From CAYVMN01 sp964452575 (GTDB lineage: Bacteria > Desulfobacterota > DSM-4660 > Desulfatiglandales > Desulfatiglandaceae), in the NCBI GenBank assembly GCA_964452575.1, contig CAYVMN010000053.1, forward strand, positions 1-22,206: a DNA stretch of 22,206 nucleotides. The letters are read 5' to 3'. Both the position numbers and the translations under genes were made by a program. Of the stretch, positions 7,561 through 15,332 are shown one piece after another (positions within the stretch are counted from its first letter, which is position 1; every line of letters starts with the position of its first letter). The notes under the pieces were generated by a model that did not search any database, was not told the origin of the DNA, and worked only from the letters and a program-made list of their open reading frames with translations.

Positions 7561-8286
7561 TTAGACGGAGAGATAGGCCTTGCGTACGTGCTCGTGGCCC
7601 AGAAGCCCTTCCCCAGGTCCCTCCAGTACCATGCGACCGTTTTCCAGGACATATGCCCGGTCGCTCATTCTGAGCGCAAAGGTAACTTTCTGCTCCACCA
7701 GCAGGACGGTCACATCACGTTTATTAATCTTTTCGATATTCTCGAAAATATTCGAAACCATTATCGGGTGGAGTCCCAGGGAAGGCTCGTCGAGAAGCAA
7801 AAACCTGGGCTCACTCATCATAGCCCTGGCGATAGCAAGCATCTGTCGTTCACCCCCTGAAAGGGTCTTGGCCCTCTGACGGGAGCGGTCCCTGAGTCTT
7901 GGGAAAAGATCCATCACCTCCTCGAGGAGCCTGGACTCGCGATTTTTGTCTTTAAGTGAATGGGCCCCAAGCCTGAGGTTGTCAATGCAACTCATGTCAG
8001 GAAATACGCGGGCGCCCTCCGGAACCAGTGTGATGCCCCTCTTGACCACCTCCTCAGGTTTGAGTCCATCCAGGACCTGGCCGTTATAGGTGACAACCGG
8101 GCCGCCTCTACCCCTCGGCACCGCCAACCCCATGAGGGCATACATAAGGGTCGATTTTCCTGCTCCATTGGGACCGATGACCGACACTACCTCTGCCGCA
8201 TAGATCTCCAGGCTTATGTCCCAGAGCACTTGTACATCCCCATAGAACGCGTCCAGGTGGTTTACGCTAAGAAGGGGATCAGGCAT
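7561..8286 (-). CDS. livF: Branched-chain amino acid-type ABC transporter, ATP-binding protein LivF
   Basis: 241 residues from the ATG at 8286. This start overlaps the stop of livG by eight nt (ATGCCTGA) and begins MPDPLLSVNHLDAFYGDVQV, the usual LivF N-terminus; an ATG 24 nt further upstream is less likely. Walker A is GPNGAGKST, the signature is LSGGERQ, Walker B is FLLLDEPSLGL, and the switch position reads LLVEQK, where LivF proteins normally carry Gln. The block GITLVPEGARVFPDMSCIDN is typical of LivF. With LivG it should power uptake of branched-chain amino acids or a related small molecule through LivH and LivM. It is the last gene of the operon; no convincing terminator was found after it. 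Confidence 0.93.
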   Translation of the reverse strand: MPDPLLSVNHLDAFYGDVQVLWDISLEIYAAEVVSVIGPNGAGKSTLMYALMGLAVPRGRGGPVVTYNGQVLDGLKPEEVVKRGITLVPEGARVFPDMSCIDNLRLGAHSLKDKNRESRLLEEVMDLFPRLRDRSRQRAKTLSGGERQMLAIARAMMSEPRFLLLDEPSLGLHPIMVSNIFENIEKINKRDVTVLLVEQKVTFALRMSDRAYVLENGRMVLEGPGEGLLGHEHVRKAYLSV

Positions 8287-9001
8287 ACCTCTCTCCCAGA
8301 TAGGCCTCAATTACCCTGCGATTATTCACTACCTCTTCCGGAGTGCCCTCGGCGATCTTTTCACCGTAATCCAACACAATCACGTACTCACTTATGCCCA
8401 TTACCGCCTGCATCACGTGTTCTACAACGACCAAGGAGACACCCCAACTTTTTATCGTGCGCAATAGCACAAGGGCCCTCTCGATCTCGGCTGGCGTGAG
8501 CCCGGCCATATTCTCGTCGAGAAGGATCGCCTTTGGTTTACAAGCCAAGGCCCTGGCCAACTCCAGCCGGCGACGCATGGCCACATTTATGGAGCCTGAG
8601 GGCTGATGGGCAACATCGGCCAACCCCACCATCTCCAGTATCTCAGAGGCCTCTTTCTTGGCCCTGCCTAGGCTCAACCCTCGGCCATAGAGCCCCCCCA
8701 CAAAGACATTTTCAAGGACCGTCATCCGTGCAAATGGCCTCACGATTTGAGATGTCTTTACCAGCCCCAGGCGGCAGATCTTGTGGGTCGCCAGCCCGGT
8801 AATCTTACGCCCATCAAAACTGACCTCCCCACCGTCTGCCCTGTGTACCCCCGTGATCACATTAAATAGGGTCGTCTTGCCCGAGCCGTTAGGGCCGATT
8901 ATTCCAAGGATCTGGCCGGGTTCCAGAGACAGGCTAACGCCCCTGAGGGCTGACAGCGCGCCGAAGTTCTTGGATATGGAATCTGCAGCCAGAAGGCTCA
9001 C
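8279..9001 (-). CDS. livG: Branched-chain amino acid-type ABC transporter, ATP-binding protein LivG
   Basis: 240 residues, starting at a GTG (8999-9001) that overlaps the livM stop in a GTGA junction, which indicates translational coupling. Walker A is GPNGSGKTT and Walker B is AILLDENMAGL. The stretch NMAGLTPAEIERALVLLRTI and the end VVNNRRVIEAYLGERYA are LivG hallmarks. The ABC signature is divergent: where LSGGQ or LSYGQ is expected the protein reads SINVAMRRRLELARAL. Some LivG proteins tolerate changes here, so it is probably still active. It would form a heterodimer with LivF on the cytoplasmic face of the permease. Confidence 0.93.
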   Translation of the reverse strand: MSLLAADSISKNFGALSALRGVSLSLEPGQILGIIGPNGSGKTTLFNVITGVHRADGGEVSFDGRKITGLATHKICRLGLVKTSQIVRPFARMTVLENVFVGGLYGRGLSLGRAKKEASEILEMVGLADVAHQPSGSINVAMRRRLELARALACKPKAILLDENMAGLTPAEIERALVLLRTIKSWGVSLVVVEHVMQAVMGISEYVIVLDYGEKIAEGTPEEVVNNRRVIEAYLGERYA

Positions 9002-9921
9002 TTTGGCCCCCCCGCAGTTTTCTTGATCCGAAAAAGCAACACCCTTGCAACACCACTCGGCATGAACATGATCACCACAACTATGATCACCCCCACAATG
9101 ACCAGGTAGTAATTGATAAACTCGGCCCCTAAGATGTCCTCAATGATCTGGAGAAACGAGGCCCCAAGTACCGGGCCTATGACGGTACCCATGCCACCCA
9201 GTAACGACATGATGACCATCTTTATGGTGATGTGGACATCAAATACATCGCCAGGGGTAAAATAGCCCAGGCGGTTTGCCTCCAGAGAGCCGAGAATGCC
9301 AATGAAGAAGGCTGCAAGGCCATATGTCTTGAGCTTGAGAATATGGGTACCAACCCCCACTTGTGCTGCAGCCTCCTCGTCCTCATGTATGGCCTTCAGG
9401 CCATAACCGTGCTTGTGGTGCTCGATCCACCATGTGAGGATCACAATCAGGCCCGAGAGGGCAAGGTACACCCAGTAATAGGACAGTTCCTCCAGCCTTG
9501 CTGTGAAGGTCAAACCGATGCCGCCTTCCGTAAGGGAGCTCCATTCCTCAGCGACCTGTTTGAGGGCCTCGGCCAGGGCGAGTGTTGCGATAGCGAAGTA
9601 GGCTCCCCTAAGCCGAAGCGTTGGCCAGCCAACGGCAAGGGCCACCAGCACCGCGCCTACCCCGGCCGCCAAGATGCTGACCGCCAGGGCTAAATGCAGG
9701 CGTCCCATCAATATCCCCGCAACATATGCCCCAACCCCGGTGTAGGCTGCCGATCCGAAGTCGATATAGCCTGTATAACCACACATCAGGTTCCAGCAGC
9801 CGGCCAGTCCTATCCAGTAAAAGATTACTGTCAACAGGCTCAGGTGGTATCCTGACCCGAGAAACGGCAGAACCGCTAGCACCGCCGCGACGACCAATCC
9901 AGCAAGCAATCCCCGGCTCAT
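8998..9921 (-). CDS. livM: Branched-chain amino acid-type ABC transporter permease LivM
   Basis: 307 residues from the ATG at 9921, which overlaps the livH stop as ATGA and has AAGGGGAT upstream. A longer frame extends to 10005 but runs inside livH. The protein is strongly hydrophobic with about eight to ten predicted spans. LivM landmarks are visible: GLAGCWNLMCGYTGYIDFGS near the N-terminus, LRLRGAYFAIATLALAEALK, and the cytoplasmic coupling loop LKAIHEDEEAAAQVGVGTHI followed by LKLKTYGLAAFFIGILGSLE. GGMGTVIGPVLGASFL is near the C-terminus. It is one half of the membrane channel of this importer. Confidence 0.93.
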   Translation of the reverse strand: MSRGLLAGLVVAAVLAVLPFLGSGYHLSLLTVIFYWIGLAGCWNLMCGYTGYIDFGSAAYTGVGAYVAGILMGRLHLALAVSILAAGVGAVLVALAVGWPTLRLRGAYFAIATLALAEALKQVAEEWSSLTEGGIGLTFTARLEELSYYWVYLALSGLIVILTWWIEHHKHGYGLKAIHEDEEAAAQVGVGTHILKLKTYGLAAFFIGILGSLEANRLGYFTPGDVFDVHITIKMVIMSLLGGMGTVIGPVLGASFLQIIEDILGAEFINYYLVIVGVIIVVVIMFMPSGVARVLLFRIKKTAGGPK

Positions 9922-10784
9922 TCTACGATCCCCTTTCCGGTGATGCCCGCTGGCCTGAAAAGAAGCATCAGAAATAACAGGAAGAAGGTTATTGCCGTTG
10001 ACCACCCAGGCGTAAAGAGCATGGTGGAGACCGATCCCACCACCCCGAGTATAAGGCCTCCGATCATGGCCCCGGGTATGTATCCCATACCGCCCAGTAC
10101 CACCACACAGAAGGCGATGACTGTATAAGGAAGGCCCATAGCGGGCTCGACATACCGAAAGGATGCCACCATAGATCCGGCCATACCGGTGATTCCGGCG
10201 CCAAGACCAAAGGTTAGGGCATAGATCTGACGGACATTGATCCCCATAAGTCTTGCCATACGTCGATCCTGGGCCGTAGCCTGGATTGCACGGCCGGTGC
10301 GTGAATGATGAAGCAGCCAGTACAATGCGCCGACAACAGCGAGGGAAATGAGGAAGGTGATCAGTTTAATATAAGGGATAGTTATGCCCAAAAGCCTGAA
10401 ATTGGCACCGGAATAGCTGGTGGTAATTGTACGTGGATCCGCCGTCCAGGCAAGGAGTGCCAAGTTGGCAAGTACCAGGTGAATTCCAAAGGTCATTATA
10501 TAACTCATGATCGGCGGGGCATACGCCACCCGATTTATGATGAACCGTTGCAACAGGTAGCCAAGGACAAACAGCCCCAACAGGGAGAAAGGGAGGGTGG
10601 TGAAGGGGTCTAGCTTCAGGATCTCAAACAACCAGTAGGTTGTAAAGGCCCCTAACATGACCATCTCGCCGTGGGCGATGTTGACTACCCCCATCACCCC
10701 GAAGATCAGAGAGAAGCCCGCTGAATAGAGGGCATAGATCCCACCCAGCAAAATGCCATTGGTCAGGGCCTGGATAAAGAGCAT
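9918..10784 (-). CDS. livH: Branched-chain amino acid-type ABC transporter permease LivH
   Basis: 288 residues starting MLFIQALTNGILLGGIYALY, the classic LivH N-terminus, followed by GFSLIFGVMGVVNIAHGEMV. The coupling loop is GRAIQATAQDRRMARLMGIN, and the late block VVLGGMGYIPGAMIGGLILG is conserved in the family. Multiple hydrophobic spans fill the rest. Its ribosome binding site is weak, only a G-rich stretch directly before the ATG. It is separated from the binding-protein gene by 71 nt that contain a long hairpin, so its expression may be lower than that of the binding protein. It overlaps livM by four nt. Confidence 0.93.
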   Translation of the reverse strand: MLFIQALTNGILLGGIYALYSAGFSLIFGVMGVVNIAHGEMVMLGAFTTYWLFEILKLDPFTTLPFSLLGLFVLGYLLQRFIINRVAYAPPIMSYIMTFGIHLVLANLALLAWTADPRTITTSYSGANFRLLGITIPYIKLITFLISLAVVGALYWLLHHSRTGRAIQATAQDRRMARLMGINVRQIYALTFGLGAGITGMAGSMVASFRYVEPAMGLPYTVIAFCVVVLGGMGYIPGAMIGGLILGVVGSVSTMLFTPGWSTAITFFLLFLMLLFRPAGITGKGIVE

Positions 10785-10803
10785 CCCCTACTCTGAGGTG
10801 GGA

Positions 10804-10844
10804 AGGGGTCCGGAGTCCGGACTCCATCGGGACTCCGGACCCCT
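10804..10844 (-). promoter_or_regulatory. 15-bp hairpin between binding-protein gene and livH
   Basis: The arms 10804-10818 and 10830-10844 pair perfectly over 15 bp (core GGGGTCCGGAGTCC with its complement) around an 11-nt loop. It begins 11 nt after the binding-protein stop in transcript direction. There is no U-run after it, so it is better read as an mRNA-stabilising or partial-termination element. Such elements commonly sit after an abundantly made binding protein. Confidence 0.65.
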
Positions 10845-10855
10845 CCAGATGAGTA

Positions 10856-12079
10856 TTATCGTGACTTCCACGGAGGCATGGGATATCGAGGCTTTGCCTC
10901 GGCGGCATTGGCGGGAAATACATTTACTAGCTTCCCATCTTGCACCTGGACGGCCACGGGCGGATGGGCCTCGTTGGCACCGTCTTTGCCGAAATGGATC
11001 TGGCCATAAAAGGTCATCAAGTCAAGCTCGTGAAGTCTCTCCATCAATTTTTCGCGGTCAGCCTCAGTAATACCAGGCCTTAGTCCCAGCTGCTCGACCG
11101 CCATCTGGAGTATTACCGCGCCTCCAGCTGTGGCTGCCTCGACGTAATCCGGGAATCTGCCAAAACGCTCCTTGTAGGCCCTGTTAAAGTCTTCTGCCGT
11201 CCCAAAAATCGGGCCTTTATAAGGCAGGTTGGGAGTCCACTCTGAGGCCGCAAACACATATTCGGCATCCCCCTTCAGACCTTCAACAAAGGCAGGCACG
11301 GTCGGACCATAGGAAAAGGCTACTGCCTTGGGACTAAAATCGATCTCCTTAAGGGCCTTCATTACCCTGAGGCTGACCCCCAAATGGGAGCCCACCAAAA
11401 GGATATCAGGGTCCTTGGCCTTGGCCTTCTCAAGCATGGTGTTATAATCCTGGAGCTTGAGGGGAAAGAGCTCGAAATGGACGACCTCGAATCCGTTTTT
11501 CTTGGCATACTCCTTGTAACCCTCGCAGGCCAGTGCACAAAAAGGTATATTAGCCCCCACGATCGCTACTGTCTTGGGCTTAGGGGATACCAATGTGAAC
11601 AAATCCACACATCCCCTGACCTCTTCGGTCGCCTTTCCAAGGGTTCCGAAGTAATACTTGAAGCCTCGATCATACAGTTTATTGGAGGAAGCGGCACCGG
11701 AGATCAGGGGATATTTGTGCCGTTCGGCCGCGGCAGAGGCCGCCATCACCTGTGAGGAGCCGAAGCCGCCGAGCAGCAAATCTGCCTTGTCCTTCTTGAT
11801 GAGTTTCTCGATCAGCTTGGCGCTTGTCTGAGGATTGGATTGGTCGTCATAAAAGATAATCCTGATCTTATACTTACCGCCAATCCCTCCTTTTGCATTA
11901 ACCGTCTCCATCCAGATGGTATAGGCATCCCTCACAAGCTCCCCATCCTTGCCGAATATACCGGTGAGAGGCACCGCACACCCAAAGGTGAGCTCTTCCT
12001 CTGCCAGGGCTGTTCCAACCGTCGCAGCCAAGAGCCCCAATATCAGGGCGAGTAGGACAATTTTCACCTTTTTTTTCAT
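10856..12079 (-). CDS. Periplasmic substrate-binding protein of the Liv-type ABC transporter
   Basis: 407 residues. GGAGG lies six nt before the ATG. The N-terminus has a Sec signal peptide: KKK, a hydrophobic core, and likely cleavage after ALA at residue 26. The mature part opens EELTFGCAVPLTGIFGKDGE, the usual type I periplasmic-binding-protein beginning (Peripla_BP_6). Further landmarks are NAKGGIGGKYKIRIIFYDDQ, LLGGFGSSQVMAASAAAERH and VGSHLGVSLRVMKALKEIDF. It should capture the ligand and deliver it to LivH and LivM. Leucine, isoleucine and valine are one option; the family also binds amides, urea and aromatic acids, so the ligand is open. It lies second in the unit, 33 nt after the small exported protein gene. 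Confidence 0.92.
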   Translation of the reverse strand: MKKKVKIVLLALILGLLAATVGTALAEEELTFGCAVPLTGIFGKDGELVRDAYTIWMETVNAKGGIGGKYKIRIIFYDDQSNPQTSAKLIEKLIKKDKADLLLGGFGSSQVMAASAAAERHKYPLISGAASSNKLYDRGFKYYFGTLGKATEEVRGCVDLFTLVSPKPKTVAIVGANIPFCALACEGYKEYAKKNGFEVVHFELFPLKLQDYNTMLEKAKAKDPDILLVGSHLGVSLRVMKALKEIDFSPKAVAFSYGPTVPAFVEGLKGDAEYVFAASEWTPNLPYKGPIFGTAEDFNRAYKERFGRFPDYVEAATAGGAVILQMAVEQLGLRPGITEADREKLMERLHELDLMTFYGQIHFGKDGANEAHPPVAVQVQDGKLVNVFPANAAEAKPRYPMPPWKSR

Positions 12080-12112
12080 ATGTTTCCTCCATGTCGTCCT
12101 TCTTAATGATTT

Positions 12113-12415
12113 CTAGAACTCACCCAACGGCCTCTTGAAGGTGAATCGAGCAGGATCTACCACCAGTTTCTGATAGGCCTGATCGGCATTGCCCCCCAGG
12201 GCGGAAAAGGGATAGGACAGGGCGAAAACCACTGTGCCCACTACTGTTGCAACAATTCCCAGGGGCCTGATGACGGCGGCATCAGCGAGCATGTTCTCCA
12301 CCGTGTAATCTGTATCCGTAAATAGCTCCTGTGCCAAGGCGGATGTACCGAAAGAGACAAGGAACAGGTTTGCAATAACAAAAAAAATAATGGATTGTCT
12401 CGCGATTTTATGCAT
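12113..12415 (-). CDS. Small exported membrane-associated protein, 100 aa
   Basis: The start at 12415 has AAGGAGG five to six nt upstream; the longer frame to 12514 lacks such a site. Residues 1-28 look like a signal peptide (MHKIARQSIIFFVIANLFLV... ending SALA before Gln29). A second hydrophobic segment, IVATVVGTVVFALSYPFSAL, follows, and the C-terminus is VVDPARFTFKRPLGEF. I recall short deltaproteobacterial proteins of this build ending in a TFxRPLG motif, with no known role. It is the first gene after the operon promoter and only 33 nt ahead of the binding-protein gene, so it may be an accessory of the transporter or simply a cotranscribed envelope protein. Confidence 0.75.
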   Translation of the reverse strand: MHKIARQSIIFFVIANLFLVSFGTSALAQELFTDTDYTVENMLADAAVIRPLGIVATVVGTVVFALSYPFSALGGNADQAYQKLVVDPARFTFKRPLGEF

Positions 12416-12782
12416 AAATACCTCCTTTCTAATGCAAACATAGGTTGAGGCCCACATCGCTAACAAGGGACGACAAAGTCCAGCAAAACAGATGGGCTTT
12501 TCCAGGGTCAGCAAAATATTAAGTCATCGTAACAATGAAAGCATAAAAAAAAGGCGCGCACGTGTCAAGAATATTAAGAATAATAATGAGTTTGCGTTTA
12601 TTGCCGCCTGTATGGTACAGGTACTTCTCTCTCGTGGGCTAAATTGCACGGTGGGTAGGCCCAGAATCAGGCCTGATCGCTCTTGAAGTGGGCATTACCG
12701 GTTTGTTAAAATTGGCTATCTACGCCAACCGTCATTCCCGAGAAAAAGGAAGAGAATAACAGATTTAAGAAAGGAGGCGGCC
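12416..12782. other. Divergent intergenic region, 367 nt
   Basis: It lies between the leftward exported-protein/liv operon and the rightward LapA-like gene. It holds the minus-strand promoter at 12540-12568. On the plus strand there is a weaker candidate, TTGAAG (12683-12688) and TTAAAA (12706-12711) with 17-nt spacing, for the LapA-like gene. Short open frames here lack ribosome binding sites and are not called. Confidence 0.5.
12540..12568 (-). promoter_or_regulatory. Sigma-70-type promoter for the exported-protein/liv operon
   Basis: On the minus strand TTGACA (12563-12568) is followed after exactly 17 nt by TATGCT (12540-12545). Transcription would start near 12533 and leave a leader of about 115 nt before the ATG at 12415. 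The -35 box is perfect and the spacing ideal. No other promoter of this quality was seen ahead of the six-gene unit. Confidence 0.6.
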
Positions 12783-12977
12783 ATGGCAAAGACTATTGTC
12801 TTTTGTTTGCTTCTGGCCTTTATGCTTGTCTTTGTGATTCAAAACACCCAGGTTATTTCTTTTCAGTTTCTTTTCTGGAAGGTCTCCATGTCCAGGGCCT
12901 TACTCCTGTTACTTTCATTTGGGATAGGGATTATTGTGGGTGTGCTATTGAAAAGATCCAGGTCTAAGAAATCCTAG
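12783..12977 (+). CDS. LapA (DUF1049) family small membrane protein
   Basis: 64 residues with AAAGGAGG five nt before the ATG. Two hydrophobic segments are visible: TIVFCLLLAFMLVFVIQNTQ and ALLLLLSFGIGIIVGVLLKR, joined by a short strand-rich loop with FQFLFWKVSMS. The FVIQNTQxxxxxFLFW pattern between two spans and the basic tail RSRSKKS are typical of the lipopolysaccharide assembly protein A domain. In enterobacteria LapA works with LapB in controlling LPS synthesis. No LapB is visible here, and many bacteria have LapA-like proteins of unknown role. The next gene in the same direction also encodes a small membrane protein. Confidence 0.8.
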   Translation: MAKTIVFCLLLAFMLVFVIQNTQVISFQFLFWKVSMSRALLLLLSFGIGIIVGVLLKRSRSKKS

Positions 12978-13054
12978 CCTGTATGGTAACCCGAATTTCC
13001 CTATTGGAATCTTGAAGGTATTGTTCATGTCTTGCTTCTTGAGGAGGGAGAGAA

Positions 13055-13330
13055 ATGAAAGACAATAGGACAGTGGTCAAGGGAGGTTTTAGATCAACCC
13101 TTTCCTTGATAATCTCTTTGATTGCCCTGATCATCGCGCTGATAGCCTATAATCAGAGCGGGGGCGATGCAGATCTTAAGGGCCAATTGAGTGATCTTCA
13201 AGACAAGATTGCCACGCTGAAAAAGGAGACTTCTGAAACCGTAGACAAGGTGAAAAAAGAGACTGCAAAGGCCCTTGAAAAGGTTGGGGTAGAAATAAAA
13301 AGGGCCGAAGATAGTAAAGATCAAAAATGA
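13055..13330 (+). CDS. Small membrane-anchored coiled-coil protein, hypothetical
   Basis: 91 residues, preceded by GAGGAGGGAG at good spacing. After a short basic N-terminus there is one membrane span, TLSLIISLIALIIALIAYNQ. It is followed by a strongly charged coiled coil, LKGQLSDLQDKIATLKKETS and then a Lys/Glu-rich repeat with VDKVKKETAKALEKVGVEIK. The topology suggests a short anchor with a helical extramembrane domain, perhaps a scaffold or spacer. I recognise no family. It is 77 nt after the LapA-like gene and converges on rfbB with one nt between the stop codons. Confidence 0.7.
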   Translation: MKDNRTVVKGGFRSTLSLIISLIALIIALIAYNQSGGDADLKGQLSDLQDKIATLKKETSETVDKVKKETAKALEKVGVEIKRAEDSKDQK

Positions 13331-13331
13331 T

Positions 13332-14390
13332 TCAGAAGGCCTTGTACTGTTCCTTGATCCATGAGAGGTACTCTTTGCTTCTGACACGGTCAACCCAATC
13401 CCGATTGTCAAGATACCATTGAATGGTCTTGTGGATTCCCGTCTCTAGAGATTCCTCAGGAAACCATTCCAGTTGCTCCTTGATCTTGGTAAAATCGATG
13501 GCATATCGCCTGTCGTGACCGGGACGATCCTTGACTAATCTTATCAGTTCCCTCCGCGGCCTATTGCCTTTCAAACCCTGGATCTCGTCTAAGATATCGC
13601 ACACCATCTCCACAATTCTGATATTTTCCATTTCGCTGTTGCCGCCGACATTGTAAGTCTCACCCCGCTTACCCGCCTTGATGATCTTCCAGATGGCCGT
13701 GCAGTGGTCCCGCACATATAACCAGTCCCGTACGTTCAATCCATCACCATATACAGGGAGAGGTTTTCCCTCAAGGGCATTCAGGATCATCAAGGGCAGG
13801 AGTTTTTCCGGAAATTGATAGGGCCCATAGTTGTTGGAGCAATTGGAGATGGTAATGGGTAGATCATAGGTATTGTGATAGGCCCTTACCAGATGGTCGG
13901 ATGCAGCCTTTGAAGCGGAATATGGGCTATTGGGGCTATAGGGGGTTTTTTCAGTGAAATGTCCGTCTTGACCCAGGCTCCCGAAGACCTCATCTGTGCT
14001 GATATGATGGAAGAGTTCCAATCGGTCTTGATTTGCCCTTGCCAGTTCCAAGAGGTTGAAGGTCCCCACGATATTGGTTTGGATAAAGGCATCCGGTCTT
14101 ACAATGGATCGGTCCACGTGGGACTCGGCGGCGAAATGACATATGGAATCAATCTGTTGTTCGGTGAATATTCGCGCCATCGTTTCCCCATCGGAGATAT
14201 CGCCCTTCACAAATACATAGCGATCAGGGAAATCCCTCTGTATATCTGAGAGATTTTCGGGGTTGCCCGCATAGGTAAGGGCATCCACATTGATTACGCG
14301 CCCATCAAAATCCGATTCCCGAAGTAGATAGCGGACAAAATTGCTTCCGATAAATCCACATCCTCCAGTTACCAACAGATTTTTCATCAT
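13332..14390 (-). CDS. rfbB: dTDP-glucose 4,6-dehydratase
   Basis: 352 residues, a normal length for RfbB/RmlB. It is an extended short-chain dehydrogenase: NAD-binding GGCGFIGSN at the N-terminus, HFAAESHVDRS, the STDEVFG block carrying the catalytic Thr-Asp-Glu, YSASKAASD with the Tyr and Lys of the YxxxK pair, NNYGPYQFPEKL, and RPGHDRRYAID near the C-terminus. It converts dTDP-glucose to dTDP-4-keto-6-deoxyglucose, the second step of dTDP-rhamnose synthesis for O-antigen or other surface polysaccharide. The start has two ATGs in tandem two nt after the rfbD stop, so it is cotranscribed with rfbD. rfbA and rfbC are not in the window. Confidence 0.95.
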   Translation of the reverse strand: MMKNLLVTGGCGFIGSNFVRYLLRESDFDGRVINVDALTYAGNPENLSDIQRDFPDRYVFVKGDISDGETMARIFTEQQIDSICHFAAESHVDRSIVRPDAFIQTNIVGTFNLLELARANQDRLELFHHISTDEVFGSLGQDGHFTEKTPYSPNSPYSASKAASDHLVRAYHNTYDLPITISNCSNNYGPYQFPEKLLPLMILNALEGKPLPVYGDGLNVRDWLYVRDHCTAIWKIIKAGKRGETYNVGGNSEMENIRIVEMVCDILDEIQGLKGNRPRRELIRLVKDRPGHDRRYAIDFTKIKEQLEWFPEESLETGIHKTIQWYLDNRDWVDRVRSKEYLSWIKEQYKAF

Positions 14391-14392
14391 AA

Positions 14393-15271
14393 CTAGCCCT
14401 TAGCCTCCTCTAGCAGGCGGTTCTTAAACTTCAAAACGAATTGATCCAAGCTATCTTTCCAGTGATCCATAACGTTGGCCCCCTCAGTCTTCAGGCGTTG
14501 ATTCTCAAGGATTGAGTTCACGGGCCTTATGGCAGGGAGGTGGAATTCTTCGGTCGAGCACCGACTAATGGCGTGCGATATCCCCATTTTCATGAGAAAA
14601 CAGCTGGCCAGTTCATACCAGGTGCAATATCCTTCCGATGATGCGTGATAGATTCCCTTACCCCTTGTCTCAATGAGCCTCATGATCTGCCGGGCGAGAT
14701 TGCTCGACCAGGTGGGGGAACCGAACTGGTCGTCTACCACCCTTATCCCCCTGCCAGAATCCTTTAGGACCGACCTCAAAATAGTCTTTAGAAAATTGTG
14801 GCCGCGGATACCATATAACCATGCCGTACGGAGGATTATGTAGTCGTCAGTTGCCTCTGTGATTGCCTTTTCCCCCTCCAACTTCGTCGTTCCGTAATAG
14901 GAAAGGGGGGTTGGATCGTCCGCCTCGGTGTAAGGCTCGGGCACCTTTTTCCTGCCATCAAAGACGTAGTCCGTGGAAATATGGATCAATCGGAGGCCAA
15001 GGCTCCCCGCGATATGGGCAAGGTTTCTCGGACCCTCTGCATTGACCCTCCAGGCAAGATCCTTTCTTATCTCACACTCATCGACCTTTGTGAATGCGGC
15101 ACAGTTTAATATAAGGTCAGGGGCATTCTCTTGCACTGCCTCGTGGACGGCAGCAGGATCAGTAATATCAAGCTCCTTTGAACCCAAGGAGGCCACATCG
15201 TATTTCCCGCCAAGGACCCGCGTGCAATCACTCCCCAGTTGTCCTTTCCCGCCACAGATCAGTATTTTCAC
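14393..15271 (-). CDS. rfbD: dTDP-4-dehydrorhamnose reductase
   Basis: 292 residues, starting at a GTG (15269-15271) with only a weak purine-rich site upstream. It shows the RmlD pattern: GGKGQLGSD at the N-terminus for NAD(P)H binding, LDITD, NCAAFTKVDECE, HISTDYVFDGRKK, the YYGTTKLEGE block with the catalytic Tyr and Lys, and RTAWLYG. It carries out the last step of dTDP-L-rhamnose synthesis, reducing dTDP-4-keto-rhamnose. It lies directly before rfbB in the same transcript. Upstream is a decayed GxxExxY element, so the operon probably starts between that element and 15271. Confidence 0.95.
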   Translation of the reverse strand: MKILICGGKGQLGSDCTRVLGGKYDVASLGSKELDITDPAAVHEAVQENAPDLILNCAAFTKVDECEIRKDLAWRVNAEGPRNLAHIAGSLGLRLIHISTDYVFDGRKKVPEPYTEADDPTPLSYYGTTKLEGEKAITEATDDYIILRTAWLYGIRGHNFLKTILRSVLKDSGRGIRVVDDQFGSPTWSSNLARQIMRLIETRGKGIYHASSEGYCTWYELASCFLMKMGISHAISRCSTEEFHLPAIRPVNSILENQRLKTEGANVMDHWKDSLDQFVLKFKNRLLEEAKG

Positions 15272-15332
15272 TACTCTTTCTCAACATCCTCAAGTGGATT
15301 CTAGCTACTGCTCCCCGTTTTTCGAGGCAATC

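Noticed and set aside
10624..10923. A 99-codon minus-strand frame across the binding-protein/livH junction
   Set aside because: It lies in a different frame within two confident genes and covers the hairpin.
12492..12686. A 64-codon plus-strand frame in the divergent intergenic region
   Set aside because: It overlaps the strong minus-strand promoter, has no ribosome binding site and looks random.
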